Under the pieces are notes generated by a model. The model saw only the letters and a program-made list of their open reading frames with translations. It was not told the origin of the DNA and made no database searches. A program made the position numbers and the translations under genes. A stretch of 64,000 nt of DNA from Neocallimastix lanati (nom. inval.) (lineage: Eukaryota > Neocallimastigomycota > Neocallimastigomycetes > Neocallimastigales > Neocallimastigaceae), in contig JACVTC010000070.1 in assembly GCA_016946835.1 (NCBI GenBank), forward strand, positions 757,501 through 821,500, written 5' to 3'. Of this stretch, positions 46,240-57,699 are shown piece after piece; within the stretch, counting starts at the first letter, position 1, and each line of letters opens with the position of its first letter.

Positions 46240-47065
46240 TCATTTAAAAATACTAAAAATACCATAATTACTTTAAAATTTCATAGAGGTAAATTTATTA
46301 AAGTATTATTAACATACTGTATCTTTATACAGATATTATTATTTTCATTTAATTAAACTTAATGGTTATGTTGAAAAGATAACGACAAAAAGAATAAATT
46401 TCATTTATAATTAAATTTTAACTATACATTTATTACTGACTGAATTATATTATTTTGATAAAGAAATATATATTTTTACATTTAGTACAGATATGTAAAA
46501 TACTAAATTAATCGCAATTTATTTTGGTAAATAATTGGTAACATTAAATTTAGTGAAACAAGTAATTGATATATTTGTTCTAAATTCAAATTTATTTAAC
46601 TGATTACCTATTATATAATAAACTAGAAGTAAAGATTAATTAATAAATAAATATTCAAAAAATTTTAAAGATAATCTCTATAAAAATGAAATTTTAAAAT
46701 GAAATAAAAATATTTATTTTTTATCAAATATTAATAAATAATAATATTGTTCTTATTTAAACAAATTAATTTATATATTTACTATTTTCATTAATTCTAA
46801 TTATTATATTTATTTAATTGCACATCATCCAAAATTACTACATTTATTTAATCATGTATTTTTGTTTAATTTTTAAAATATTTTTAAGATTAAAGACGAA
46901 TAGAAATGGAAAATTATTTATCGGATTCATTAGATAAATTTTTGATAAATTTTTCTTTCTATGAGAACAATTCTCAATTGAAACTGTGAATTTGCTATAC
47001 ATTAAATAATAAGTTGAAATATTCTTTGAAAATTTATAAACTTATTACTATAACTTTAAAAAGTA
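46240..47065. other. A/T-rich spacer
   Basis: No coding or RNA feature. The short plus frame at 46001-46237 overlaps the antisense of the polymerase relic and is not supported. Confidence 0.5.
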
Positions 47066-47170
<105 letters not shown>

Positions 47171-47296
47171 TTATTTAAGAGAATGTAAAAAAATATATAT
47201 TCTCTCCCTACCCTTCAAAAAAAAAAAAGATCTTTCTAAAGATTTCTTTCAAAAATATTATATAGAGATTAATAAAAAAAATATGATCATATAAAT

Positions 47297-47430
47297 TTTC
47301 TATTTTTATTTTTATTTTTTTTATTTTTATTTTTTTTATTTTTATTTTTTTATTTTTATTTTTATTTTTTTATTTTTATTTTTTTTTATTTTTATTTTTT
47401 TTTATTTTTATTTTTATTTATTTTTTTTTT
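47297..47430. repeat. (TTTTTATTTT)n-type T-rich repeat
   Basis: Imperfect array of T5-6 A T4 units. Confidence 0.85.
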
Positions 47431-48016
47431 ACTTTATATCAATAAAATTATAAAAAAGAAAGGAAATAATAATATTATTATATTTTGTAATAATACTTTA
47501 ATTTCAATAAAATTTTGGTTTGATTTTAACTTTTATATAAAAATTAATATTACTTATATTATTATTTTAAATATTTTATTATTAAATTCCTGTAAAATTA
47601 TTATTTTGTATTTTATCTTAATAAGAAGTATTAATTAAAAATTTTATATAATTATAACTAAAACTATTTTTGATATTTTATTATAATTTCTTTTAAAAAT
47701 ATCAAAATAAATCAAATAAATAAAAATTAAAAGAAAAAAAATTTTTTTTAAAGTAAAAGTCATATGCTTTGATAATGAATTATAAATATATTCATAATAA
47801 AAAATAAATGAAGAAAAAAATTTCAGGAATATAAGACAATAAAAGTATGAAAAAATTATATATGGTTATGATATTTTTTATTGTTTTATCTTTTTTGAAA
47901 AAAAACAGAAATATTTTAATTAGAAGATAAAACTTTTTTGTTTTACTCATACTATATATATTTTTAAAATTTTTAATTTATTTTTGATATCTGGAATATC
48001 TAAGATTTAATTAGTA

Positions 48017-48053
<37 letters not shown>

Positions 48054-50266
48054 TTTATTTTATTTTATTTTATTTTATTTTATTTTATTTTCTATGTTAT
48101 TTATTAATTTATTTATACCACCATTTAATTTTTATTTTATAATTTGATTTATTAATCTATATGCCATTTCATAAACATAATTTTTAAAAGAAAAAAAAAA
48201 AATCTTATGATAATAAATTTTTATATCAAAAAATTAAAATAAAATTAAGCACTTTTTAGCAGTAATTTATACTACATGATAAATAAAAATGAATGGAGAA
48301 ATTTATATAACGTAAATAGAACAATAATAAAAGATTTAATTAAATTTAAAAAATACAGATATATATATATGTAAAAATAAAAATATCTATTTAATTTTAA
48401 TATTAATTTATTTATTTTTTTTTTTTTAAAAAAAAAAAAGCCCATATAATTTGAAAAAACTTCATAGTTTGCATTTTAGTAAAAATAAAAAAAAAAAAAA
48501 AAAAAAAATAAAAGATGTAATAATAAATAAAACAAAATATTATATTTTGTAAAATAATATAGATTTATTCTTTTTTTTTTTTCTTTAAAAAAAAAAAAAG
48601 CTCCTTATAAAATAGAAAAAAATTCATTATTTTCAATATAGTGAAAAAAAAAATTTAAAAAGATGTTATAATTTTAATAAGTAAAATAAATAAATCAAAA
48701 TAATATATTTTATAAATAGTTTCTTCAAAAAACATATAGCAATTTATTTACTCATTAATTATTTATTTATTATGATGAGAATTTAGTATAAAATAACCAA
48801 ATCTTGGGTAATCATATATATATATATATTTTTTATTTAATTTATTAACTATTTAATTGCTGTCATTATATTATTTTTAACTTTATTCTTATTACTTAGT
48901 ATTAAATATAAATATGAATTATATAAATACAATTAATTTTTTTTTTCAAAGCATAAATTATTTTAAATTGTGATATTATATTGAAGATAGGGGAATACAT
49001 ATATACATTTTTAAGTAGTATTTAATAAAATAATTAATTAATAATCATATATAAAAATAATTCGTTTAGCAAGTAAAGTTTTACAATAAAATGATAATAT
49101 TAAATAGTTAATAATATATAACAGAATAAATTTTTCTATTAAATTACAATAATTATATTTTAAGAGTGCCAAACTATTTTAATACATATAAAATTAGATA
49201 CTAATTTATCTATTATTTATTTATTTATTTATTGTATATATATTCTAAAAATACGAAGTATAAATAAATAAAGTTAAATTTGAAATGACATATTATTATT
49301 AATAAATAATATATTAAGCATTTTTTTAGGGATTTGTATGGAGTATCTCTAAAAAAAAAAAAAAAAAAAAAAGAATCATATAAAACTAATATATGTAAAT
49401 ATTATATTTAAATATTAAATTTAAATCTTTTCGTTATAATAATTTCTTATTTGAATTATATATCAATATATATTCTATAATATATTAATAAGAATAGTTA
49501 TTTTATTTTATATATTTTATAATTATTTAATATATTAAACTTTAATAATTTTATTATAATTAATAGTTATTATATATTATATTATATATTATAATATAAT
49601 TAAATATATAAAATTAATACTATTAATTATACTATATATATATATTTTATATTTAGTTTATAATAAAACTATAATTTTGTATCTTAGCAATATCCATCCA
49701 CCAGGTAATTACTAAACTGAGGTTAATTTGGTTATATTTTTTTTAGGAAATATTAATAATTAATAAAGATATAATTATACTACTAAAAATTATATAGTAC
49801 ATAAAAGTCCCGTATATCAATAGTAATAACACGTGTTAATACTTTTCAATTTTTTACTTGGTTACATTTCCCATTTATGTTTTTTTTTTCTAAAAAAAAA
49901 TTTAGATTGATATTGTAACTAAAATATTACTCAATAAATATAATAAATATTGTTTATTTTTTTTTATTATTATTTTTTTATATTTAATAAAAATTGTATA
50001 TATATGATTTTTAATAATAACAATCTAGTAATTTTAAATAATAAATATATTATATGGTAAAATCTTTTAAATTTTAAATATAAAAATTATTACTATTTTT
50101 ATGTTACATTCTCTTTAAATCACAATTCCAGTTGAAATTTTTAATAAATTTATACCAAAATTTTATACATCAAAAATTATTACAAAAATATTCCAACCAT
50201 TCCTAGTATATAAATATAATATATTTAAAAAAAAAAAAAAAAAAGAGTATCCCCAAAACATAAGTA

Positions 50267-50300
<34 letters not shown>

Positions 50301-50459
50301 TCAAAAAGATAATTATTATTAATTAAAAAACTATTGAAACTAAATTTTCAAATTTAAATTTTAATTCAGTAATACCCTTTTCCTTTTATGAGTCTCCAAA
50401 TTATTACAATACTCATATTTAAAATACTTTTTTTTTTTTTAATTTATAAATACTAAACT
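47431..50459. other. long A/T-rich intergenic region
   Basis: Homopolymers (T-run at about 48020-48050, A-run 48488-48508), (TTTTA)n at 48050-48090 and two structurally similar T-run/A-run inverted blocks (48413-48440 and 48570-48600) each followed by a C-rich step (GCCCATATAA, GCTCCTTATAA) and AAAAAA.TTCAT. No gene found. Confidence 0.5.
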
Positions 50460-50681
50460 GTATTTTTACCTAGACTCTATTATTAAAATTATTTTTTATT
50501 ATTAATAAAAAAAAATAATTAATAGTTAATTAGTTAATGCTAATCATAAATTGATTAATTATTAAATTATAAATATCTTAGCTATTAATTTTTTTTTATT
50601 ACTTAGAAAAAATAAATTTCATAATAGAGTATAGATAAAAACATACTTAATAATTAATCTATTTATGATTAGCACTAACTA
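50460..50681. repeat. two interleaved inverted repeats (A-B-A'-B' order)
   Basis: A (50460-50483) is the near-inverse of A' (50621-50646): 22 of 24 aligned bases with one 2-base gap. B (50531-50563) is the near-inverse of B' (50649-50681): 31 of 33 bases. The order A, B, A', B' cannot form one simple hairpin; both pairings at once would make a pseudoknot-like fold. Confidence 0.8.
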
Positions 50682-51749
50682 CTATTATCGACATGTTATA
50701 AAAGTATCTATATTAAATTAATATTTCAATAATATATATATGTCTATTTGTGCTTTAATATTAAAAAGTATTTAATAAAAAAAAAAAAAGAATATATTCA
50801 CTACTAATTTACTAATTTTAATAATTATTATTTACTTTATCATTTATTATGTCATTTAATTAACTAATTAATTATTTATTTATTGATTTATATATTTATA
50901 TACCTTTTATGAATAAAAATTCTTATATAACGTCATATATTTTTTTTATAATAATATTAAAATGGATTTCAATGATATCAGTTGTGTGTAATAAGGTTAA
51001 AATAAAGATTTTTTTTATTAAATATAATAATAATAATTACACCAATAATATACAACACTAATAATTTTTAATTCATAAAAAAAAGCTTTTTTTTCTACTT
51101 TAATTTTTATTAATAATTTTTGTTAATTTATGCATCAATAATAATTGTTTTTTTTTTTTTTTTTAGTGTTATAATAATATATTAATTTTTTTTTTAGAAT
51201 ATGGAAAAAAAAATTTTTTTTTTAATTATTAAATATTTAAATAAATTATTAAATATGATATTCAAAATTAAAATAAATCATTTTATAACTAATAAAAATT
51301 ATAATAAATAATTATTGCAAATTATAAGATTGTTGTTTCTTATGAAATAATATTCAAACTAAATATATTAAAATATCTTATTGAAATATCATTATTAAAA
51401 AAAATAGTAATAATATCATTTAAATCCTTTAAAATATAATATCTATACTATAAATACTATAAAATTAGATGTATATTATTCTAAAAAAATAAATATGTTT
51501 TCAATAAATAATTTGTATCTTATGAAAAAAATAATAATAAATAAATAAATAAATAAATAAATAAGTTAAATAGAAAATAAATCAAAATTAAAAAAATAAT
51601 AAAAGAGAAAAAAAAAATAATAAAAAATAATAAAACAGATTTCTTTAGAATTTATTATAAATCAAAATTGATTCTATTCCCTTTTTTTATCATTACTAAT
51701 TCTTACTTATAATAGTCCCAAAAAAAAATGAAAAAATGAATTAGTTAAT
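50682..51749. other. A/T-rich spacer, 3' flank of the DUF2798 gene
   Basis: T runs, an (AAAT)n run at 51538-51564 and an AATAAAA-rich stretch. The minus-strand gene at 51750 would end its transcript here. No other feature. Confidence 0.5.
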
Positions 51750-52496
51750 TTAATCAATACGAACTTCAACAATTTCTTGTTCATCTGATATACTGTCAAC
51801 TAAAGTAGAATTTCCACAATCCAAAATTTCTTTCTTTAATTGATCAATAAGTTGTAAAGCGTTACTCATATCGTAGTTATTAGACTTTTCAGTCATTTCC
51901 ATTCCATTATTTTTAGTGATTTCTTTTAATTTTTCTTCATCATCCTTTTCCATATTACCAAAAATAAATTTGAATAATTGTCTCATGAATGGTTGAATTA
52001 AGAAGGTTTGCATGAAGAAGGCAAATGGGAAATTGTAACAAACTAATTGGAACCAATTAGCAATTAAAGTTAGAACATTAAATCCAATGTGATATGGATA
52101 GAAAAAGATGGAGGCCAAGAAACTCATACATGGACACATGATACTAACGGTAGAACTAATAATAGCACAAGTAAAAATCATTTTGTGGGTAGTAGCTGGG
52201 TTAAATACATTGGATGCTAACTTAAAGGCTAATGGAGCAGCAACAGTAACTTCTAAGACAAAGGCAACACCACATTCAATTAAGATAACAGCCCAAATAG
52301 GTAAATAAGAACCGAACATGTATAATCCACCTTGTTTATTAACAGCATCTAATACAAAGTCCACATTATATTGTCTCTTCATACTTTCACCATTAATTAC
52401 ATATACACTATAGAATACAAAAGCGTGTACAGTAATAATAATGGTAATTAAAGCGTAAAGTAATTTTGGAATAATTTCATTTAATTTTAAAGCCAT
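51750..52496 (-). CDS. DUF2798-type four-helix membrane protein, paralogue 1
   Basis: Intact 248-aa single-exon ORF. Four hydrophobic segments: about 11-33, 61-90 (SYLPIWAVILIECGVAFVLE), 104-131 (IFTCAIISSTVSIMCPCMSF) and 140-175 (NWFQLVCYNFPFAFFMQTFL). The pairing of a W-A(V)-I...P-L segment with a second W-x-(9-10)-NFP-A/F...QPF-RQLF segment matches bacterial DUF2798 proteins, in which two units make a four-helix protein. NPATTHKMI before helix 3 and MCP-(C)-MSFLAS in it are the best family marks. After helix 4 comes a charged cytosolic tail (about 180-248) ending EQEIVEVRID, absent from bacterial relatives as I know them. The function of DUF2798 is unknown. The start is the first Met after a short A-rich leader. 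Confidence 0.82.
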   Translation of the reverse strand: MALKLNEIIPKLLYALITIIITVHAFVFYSVYVINGESMKRQYNVDFVLDAVNKQGGLYMFGSYLPIWAVILIECGVAFVLEVTVAAPLAFKLASNVFNPATTHKMIFTCAIISSTVSIMCPCMSFLASIFFYPYHIGFNVLTLIANWFQLVCYNFPFAFFMQTFLIQPFMRQLFKFIFGNMEKDDEEKLKEITKNNGMEMTEKSNNYDMSNALQLIDQLKKEILDCGNSTLVDSISDEQEIVEVRID

Positions 52497-52789
52497 TTTC
52501 TTCTATTTTTTGTTTTAAAAATTAAAAATTAAAAAAATAATTTTTATAAAAATATATAAAAAATTGATTTAGAGATTTTGTTACTTTTTATATATATTGA
52601 GACAGTATCTTATATTAAGGTTAATATATGTTTATGTATATAACTTTATATTTAATTAAATATTCGTTATTTTTATTTTTTAAATAAAAAAAATAATCTA
52701 AAATTAAAATAATCTTTTAAAATCGCAAAGAAAAAAAAAATTAAACTTCGTTTTGTTTTTATAATAGTAGAGAACTTACCTTGATTTAA
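52497..52789 (-). promoter_or_regulatory. 5' flank of paralogue 1, possible 5' UTR intron
   Basis: On the minus strand, AAATCAAG|GTAAGT at 52786-52774 is a textbook donor, and AAAAAATAG|AAGAAAATG ends just before the start codon, so a 5' UTR intron of about 270 bases is possible. Donor-like hexamers occur by chance and the second paralogue lacks the same site, so this is tentative. Confidence 0.3.
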
Positions 52790-52801
52790 TTTAGCCAATC
52801 A
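52790..52801. promoter_or_regulatory. shared CCAAT box upstream of paralogue 1
   Basis: TTTAGCCAATCA lies 294 bases upstream of the start codon. The identical dodecamer, in the same orientation, lies upstream of paralogue 2 at 56380. AGCCAATCA is a classic NF-Y/HAP-type CCAAT site. Identity across flanks that otherwise have diverged beyond recognition argues for constraint. Confidence 0.6.
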
Positions 52802-53957
52802 GTCTTTATAACTATACTTATTTATAATTTATAATTTTAAATTAAAATGTAAAAAAAAAAAAAGCATAAAAAAAAAATAAAATATTAATTAGAGTTTTAC
52901 AGAAAATAAATTTAATATATATTTTTTTAGGATTAAGGATTATTTAATATATTAAAAATATACCAATAATATATTGTATTAATTAAACGATATAAATTGA
53001 AATATATTGATAATATATTAATAATATATAATAAAAATCAAAAAATAATATAAAATGAATATAATCAAATTTAATTGAAATAATTTTTTTTTAATATTTG
53101 TCTAAAAGAATATCTATAATAAAATAAATATAAAAAATAATAAAAATAATATTATTATATTTTAAAAATAAATGAATAAATAAACATAAAAGAGTTTTAT
53201 TTTTATCTAAATAAATTATAAAATAAAACTTTAATAAATAATATTAATATATTATTTATTTATTTATTTATATGAACTTTTTTTTTTATTAATACTCATA
53301 ATAAACATATTCATTGTTATTTATTCAATTTTTTTTTTATATAATTTTCTCCATAAAATCAACAATAAAAAAAAAAATAAAGAAAAAAATAATAAAATTA
53401 TTTATAATTTTTTTTAATTGATGTAATCTTAACTTTTTATATACATATATATATGATATTTGAAATTTAAAATAAAAAAAGAAAATGATGTTCCATTTAA
53501 AGGAAAAAAAGTAATTTTCTTTTGATTATTTATTATGATCAATATTTTAAAATTCTTTAATAATAATATAAAAAAGAAAAAAAAAAGCTTTTTAAATTTG
53601 ACTGGTATGTGTTTAATAAATAAATAAATTTATTTATTAATTATATAATTATTATTATAATTATTATCATTAATATTATTATTAATTATTGTTTATTTTA
53701 ATAAAATAAAATAAAATAAAGCATATATAAATATTTAAATAATTTACCTAAATTAAAAATATTCTAGAATAATTTGTCCTTTAATAATAAGTTCTTACCA
53801 TAATTTAATTATTTTTGTGATTTAATAAATAATGATAAATTATTCTATATCTACTATTAGAAATTAATTATCAATTTTAACAATTACTCATAATAAATAA
53901 TAATAATAATAAATAATAATAATAAATAATATAAATTTGATAAATTATTAAATATTA

Positions 53958-54000
<43 letters not shown>

Positions 54001-54239
54001 GATTTAGTTTTTTAATATGAACTAGATTTTGAAAAGATAAATATTAATTAAATTTTTGATATTCATTATAAAAAAAAAGTTTTTAATTATAATTAAACTA
54101 AAAAAAAACATCAAATAAAATACAATTATAATGCCAGAGTAGTTATTCAACAGCAAATAAATATTAGTAATGTATTAATAAATAAAGAATATAATTTATT
54201 TATTTTAATAATATTTTATTATCTTTATTAAGCTCATTT

Positions 54240-54290
<51 letters not shown>

Positions 54291-55247
54291 TATAAAAAAA
54301 TATCAATTTGAAATTTTAAAATTTAATTAATAATTAGTATGGTTCTTTTTTTTTTTTATTTATTTTTTTATTTATTTATTTTGTTTTAATTCAAATAAAA
54401 AATTTATCTTATTTCAAGAAGTCTTTTTTTTTTCTTAATTTAATATTTAATATTTTCTTTTTCTTTATCTTTAAAGTTTTACAATTTTTTTTAAATAAAT
54501 ATTAATTTCTATCTAATCGTTCTATATAACATCTATATATCTATATATCTATATAATAAATACTAAATTCTCTACGAGTATATTATTAGTATATTACTTT
54601 TTTTAACATATGCCTTTTTTTTATTTTTTTTATTTTTTTTTTTTTTTTGATGAGTTTTTTTATTTTATTTAATTTATTTTTTTTTTTTTTTTTTTTTTTT
54701 TTGAATTTTTTTTGTTTTATTTTATTTATTTATTTTTTTTTTTTGCTATAAATATAAATATAAAATTTGTAGTGCTTAAAAAAAAATATAATGTTATAAA
54801 ATAGTAATATACATGCTAATAAAATAATTATACTTCATTACAACCTTTTATGAAACAAGAATTTAGTATTTAGTATTAATGAGTAAATATTTAAATAATA
54901 ACTTAAAATTTTACTAATTTAAATAATAAAAAAAATCTTTAAATAAAAAGTTTAATTAAAAAATATACTATTTTTAAATTATAAAATAATATATTTGATA
55001 TAGATTAAATAAAATATATATGTTTAAAACTTTTGATTAACTATTTTATATTATTTAAAAAATAAATAAGTGTTACTTTAAATTCCCAAATAACCTTGCT
55101 CTTTTCAACTTTATTCCTTCACATAAATTTATAATAAATTTTACTTTTTACCTTTTTTTTTTTTTTTTTTTTTAAGATATTAATATAATAGGTAATATTA
55201 AATATTGATTAAAAGAATAATTGTAAAAATTCTTTTATTTTTTTATT
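52802..55247. other. intergenic region between the DUF2798 paralogues
   Basis: A/T-rich with T-runs at 53962-53998, 54242-54289 and 54679-54701. No ORF other than composition artefacts. The T-runs make assembly length here uncertain. Confidence 0.5.
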
Positions 55248-55997
55248 TTAATCAACATTAACTTCAATAATTTCCTTTTCTTCTGGAATACTCTCAACGA
55301 CAGTAGAATTTCCTGCGTCCAAAAGATCTTTCTTTAATTGTTCAATAATTTGTAAGGCATTATTAATATCAGCAACAGTAGCTCTTTCAGTCATTTCGGA
55401 TTTTTCATCATCGATCTTTTTCTTTTCATTATTTTGATCTTGGGATTGTTGTTGTGGACCAAAAATCATCTTAAAAAGTTGTCTAATAAATGGTTGAACC
55501 AAGAAAGTTTGAGTAAAATAGGCAAATGGGAAGTTGTAACAGATTAATTGGAACCAATTGGCTATTAATGTAATGAAATTGAAACCAATATTATATGGAT
55601 AAAAGAAGAGAGAAGCTAAAAAGCTCATAGCTGGACACATAAAGCATACAGTAGAGCAAATAATAGCACCTTCAAAGAAAACTGGATCAGTGGAAGTAGG
55701 ATTAAATGTATTTTTAGCTAAATAGAAAGATAATGGTTGAGCAACTGAAACTTCCAGTACATAAGCGCAGCCAATTTCAATTAAAATGACAGCCCATATT
55801 GGATAATAAGATCCAAACATGTAAATACCACCTTGCTTATTAATGCCATCTAATACAAAATCAACGTTATTGTACTGCTTAATTAAATCCCCACTGAGAA
55901 CATATGTATTATAAAAAACAAACATATGAACAGTTATAAATACTGTAATTGCAGCATATATAAATCTTGGTAATAAAGTTTTAATTTGAATACCCAT
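55248..55997 (-). CDS. DUF2798-type four-helix membrane protein, paralogue 2
   Basis: Intact 249-aa ORF, clearly homologous to the gene at 51750 from end to end: NVDFVLD(G/A)(I/V)NKQGG, YMFGSYYPIWAVILIE, NPTSTDPVFFEGAIICSTVC, MCPAMSFLASLFFYPYNIGF, NWFQLICYNFPFAYFTQTFL, VQPFIRQLF. The tail again ends IIEVNVD after a short helix (ALQIIEQLKKDLLDAGNST). The segment after helix 4 (GPQQQSQDQNNEKKK) is the only freely diverged part. Same strand and spacing of about 2.75 kb point to tandem duplication, and conservation of the extra C-terminal tail shows it matters in both. Function unknown. Confidence 0.82.
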   Translation of the reverse strand: MGIQIKTLLPRFIYAAITVFITVHMFVFYNTYVLSGDLIKQYNNVDFVLDGINKQGGIYMFGSYYPIWAVILIEIGCAYVLEVSVAQPLSFYLAKNTFNPTSTDPVFFEGAIICSTVCFMCPAMSFLASLFFYPYNIGFNFITLIANWFQLICYNFPFAYFTQTFLVQPFIRQLFKMIFGPQQQSQDQNNEKKKIDDEKSEMTERATVADINNALQIIEQLKKDLLDAGNSTVVESIPEEKEIIEVNVD

Positions 55998-57657
55998 ATT
56001 GATTACTTTATTATATATGATTTTTGGTTAATGACAAATATTCTATATAATTTTTATTTAATTTTATTTAATTTTTTTTTTTTCTTTTAGAAATTAATAA
56101 TTATATTGAATAGATTTATATGACTTTTCTTATTTATTTGGATTTATTGGTTTTAATTATTAGTTTTAATTTTTATACTTTAAAAATTTATTTAATTATG
56201 TATAATTAAACAAATATTTCTTTTGTAAACTTTTACTTTTTCTATTATTTAATTTTTATTATTATTTTTTTTTATTTTATTAGTTTATTTTTAAATTTTA
56301 AACTAAACTGTTATAATTTCATATTATATTTTTAGGATTATATATATATATATAAAAAAATGAAGCTTTGCTTATATTATTTAGCCAATCAATGATTTAA
56401 TTTTTATATTCTATTTTTAATAGATTTAATATATATGTGTGTTTATATATAAAAAAGATTAAGCCTAATTAAGGTTAAAATGTATCTTTATAAAAAAAAA
56501 ATAATTAAACTATATTATGAATAAATAATATATATTAAAGTATTAATATATTTAACATAAAATTTTCAATATAAATAAATATCTTCAAAGGAAAAATTAT
56601 AAAGAATTTTATAAATTTAATTTCAATTTAATTTTATGATATAATATATTAGTAATACAATTTATAATATATTAACAGTATTTAGATTTAAATAATTATA
56701 ATAGTTTACAAATAAATCTAATTTATTAATTAATTAATTTGATAAAATTTTATTACTATTTTAAACATTAATTTAATAAAATATTATTATGATATATTCA
56801 TCTATATATAATAAAACAGTATTAATTACATTATTTATTATTATTTATTATTTTATAATTATTTATTATTTATTATTTATTTTATAGTTATTTTTAGAAT
56901 ACATAATTATAAAAAATAAATTATATATTTAAAAATAAGTAATAATGTAATGATGAAAAATAATATATAGTATTAAATATTACTACATATATTAGAATAT
57001 TACTTTTTTTTAAAAAAATAAAATAAAAATTATAATACTAATATATTTAATTTTTTATTTTTATATAATAATTTCTATATTAAAAAAAATAAAATTATAT
57101 ATTTTTTCATTATCAGGGTTATGGTTATACTAAATTTACTAAATTTACTTTGTATATCTTCTCTTTTTTAACAACAACAATAAGCAATATATAAGAAACT
57201 ACAAAAGATGAATCTTCAAATATATTATTAACAAAATACATACATTTATAAATTGATACATGTATATACTTAATGACAAAAAAAATTAGCTTAACAAAAA
57301 AAATAAATAATATATTAAATTTAATTAAAAATTTTAAATAATTATATGGATTAATTTGAAATTTTCAATTAATTAAATTGGTGAAATATTATTCCTGTAA
57401 ATATATTTAAAGTATATAATCCATTTATTATAATATAAATGATAATATATTATTAAAAAGAAAATTTTACAAAAATAATTTAATGTAATATAAATATTTA
57501 TATATGAATAATATATCATAAAATAAAAATTTTAATTTAATTTTTTTAATTTCATAATTGAATTTTAATATATTTATAAATATAAATATACCAATTATTA
57601 TAAGTATATTAATTTTTTTTTTTTGAAAAATTTTGATCTATAAAATGAATTGAAATT
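55998..57657. other. 5' flank of paralogue 2 and A/T-rich spacer
   Basis: Apart from the CCAAT box nothing stands out. A TCAGGGTTATGGTTATAC patch at 57113 is slightly more complex. Confidence 0.45.
56380..56391. promoter_or_regulatory. shared CCAAT box upstream of paralogue 2
   Basis: TTTAGCCAATCA, 383 bases upstream of the start codon at 55997. AAGGTTAA lies near 56472 here and near 52617 in the paralogue, but in different relative order, so only the CCAAT dodecamer is convincing. Confidence 0.6.
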
Positions 57658-57699
57658 CTCTACTTGTAATATATGCTGTCAAATATATTACAAGTAGAG
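57658..57699. other. perfect 17-bp-arm hairpin
   Basis: CTCTACTTGTAATATAT (57658-57674) is exactly inverted at 57683-57699 with the loop GCTGTCAA. The stem includes CTACTTGTAA, which is not simple A/T repeat, so it is unlikely to be a composition artefact. Confidence 0.85.

Noticed and set aside
52108-52308. 66-codon plus frame antisense to DUF2798 paralogue 1
   Set aside because: Antisense shadow without its own signals.
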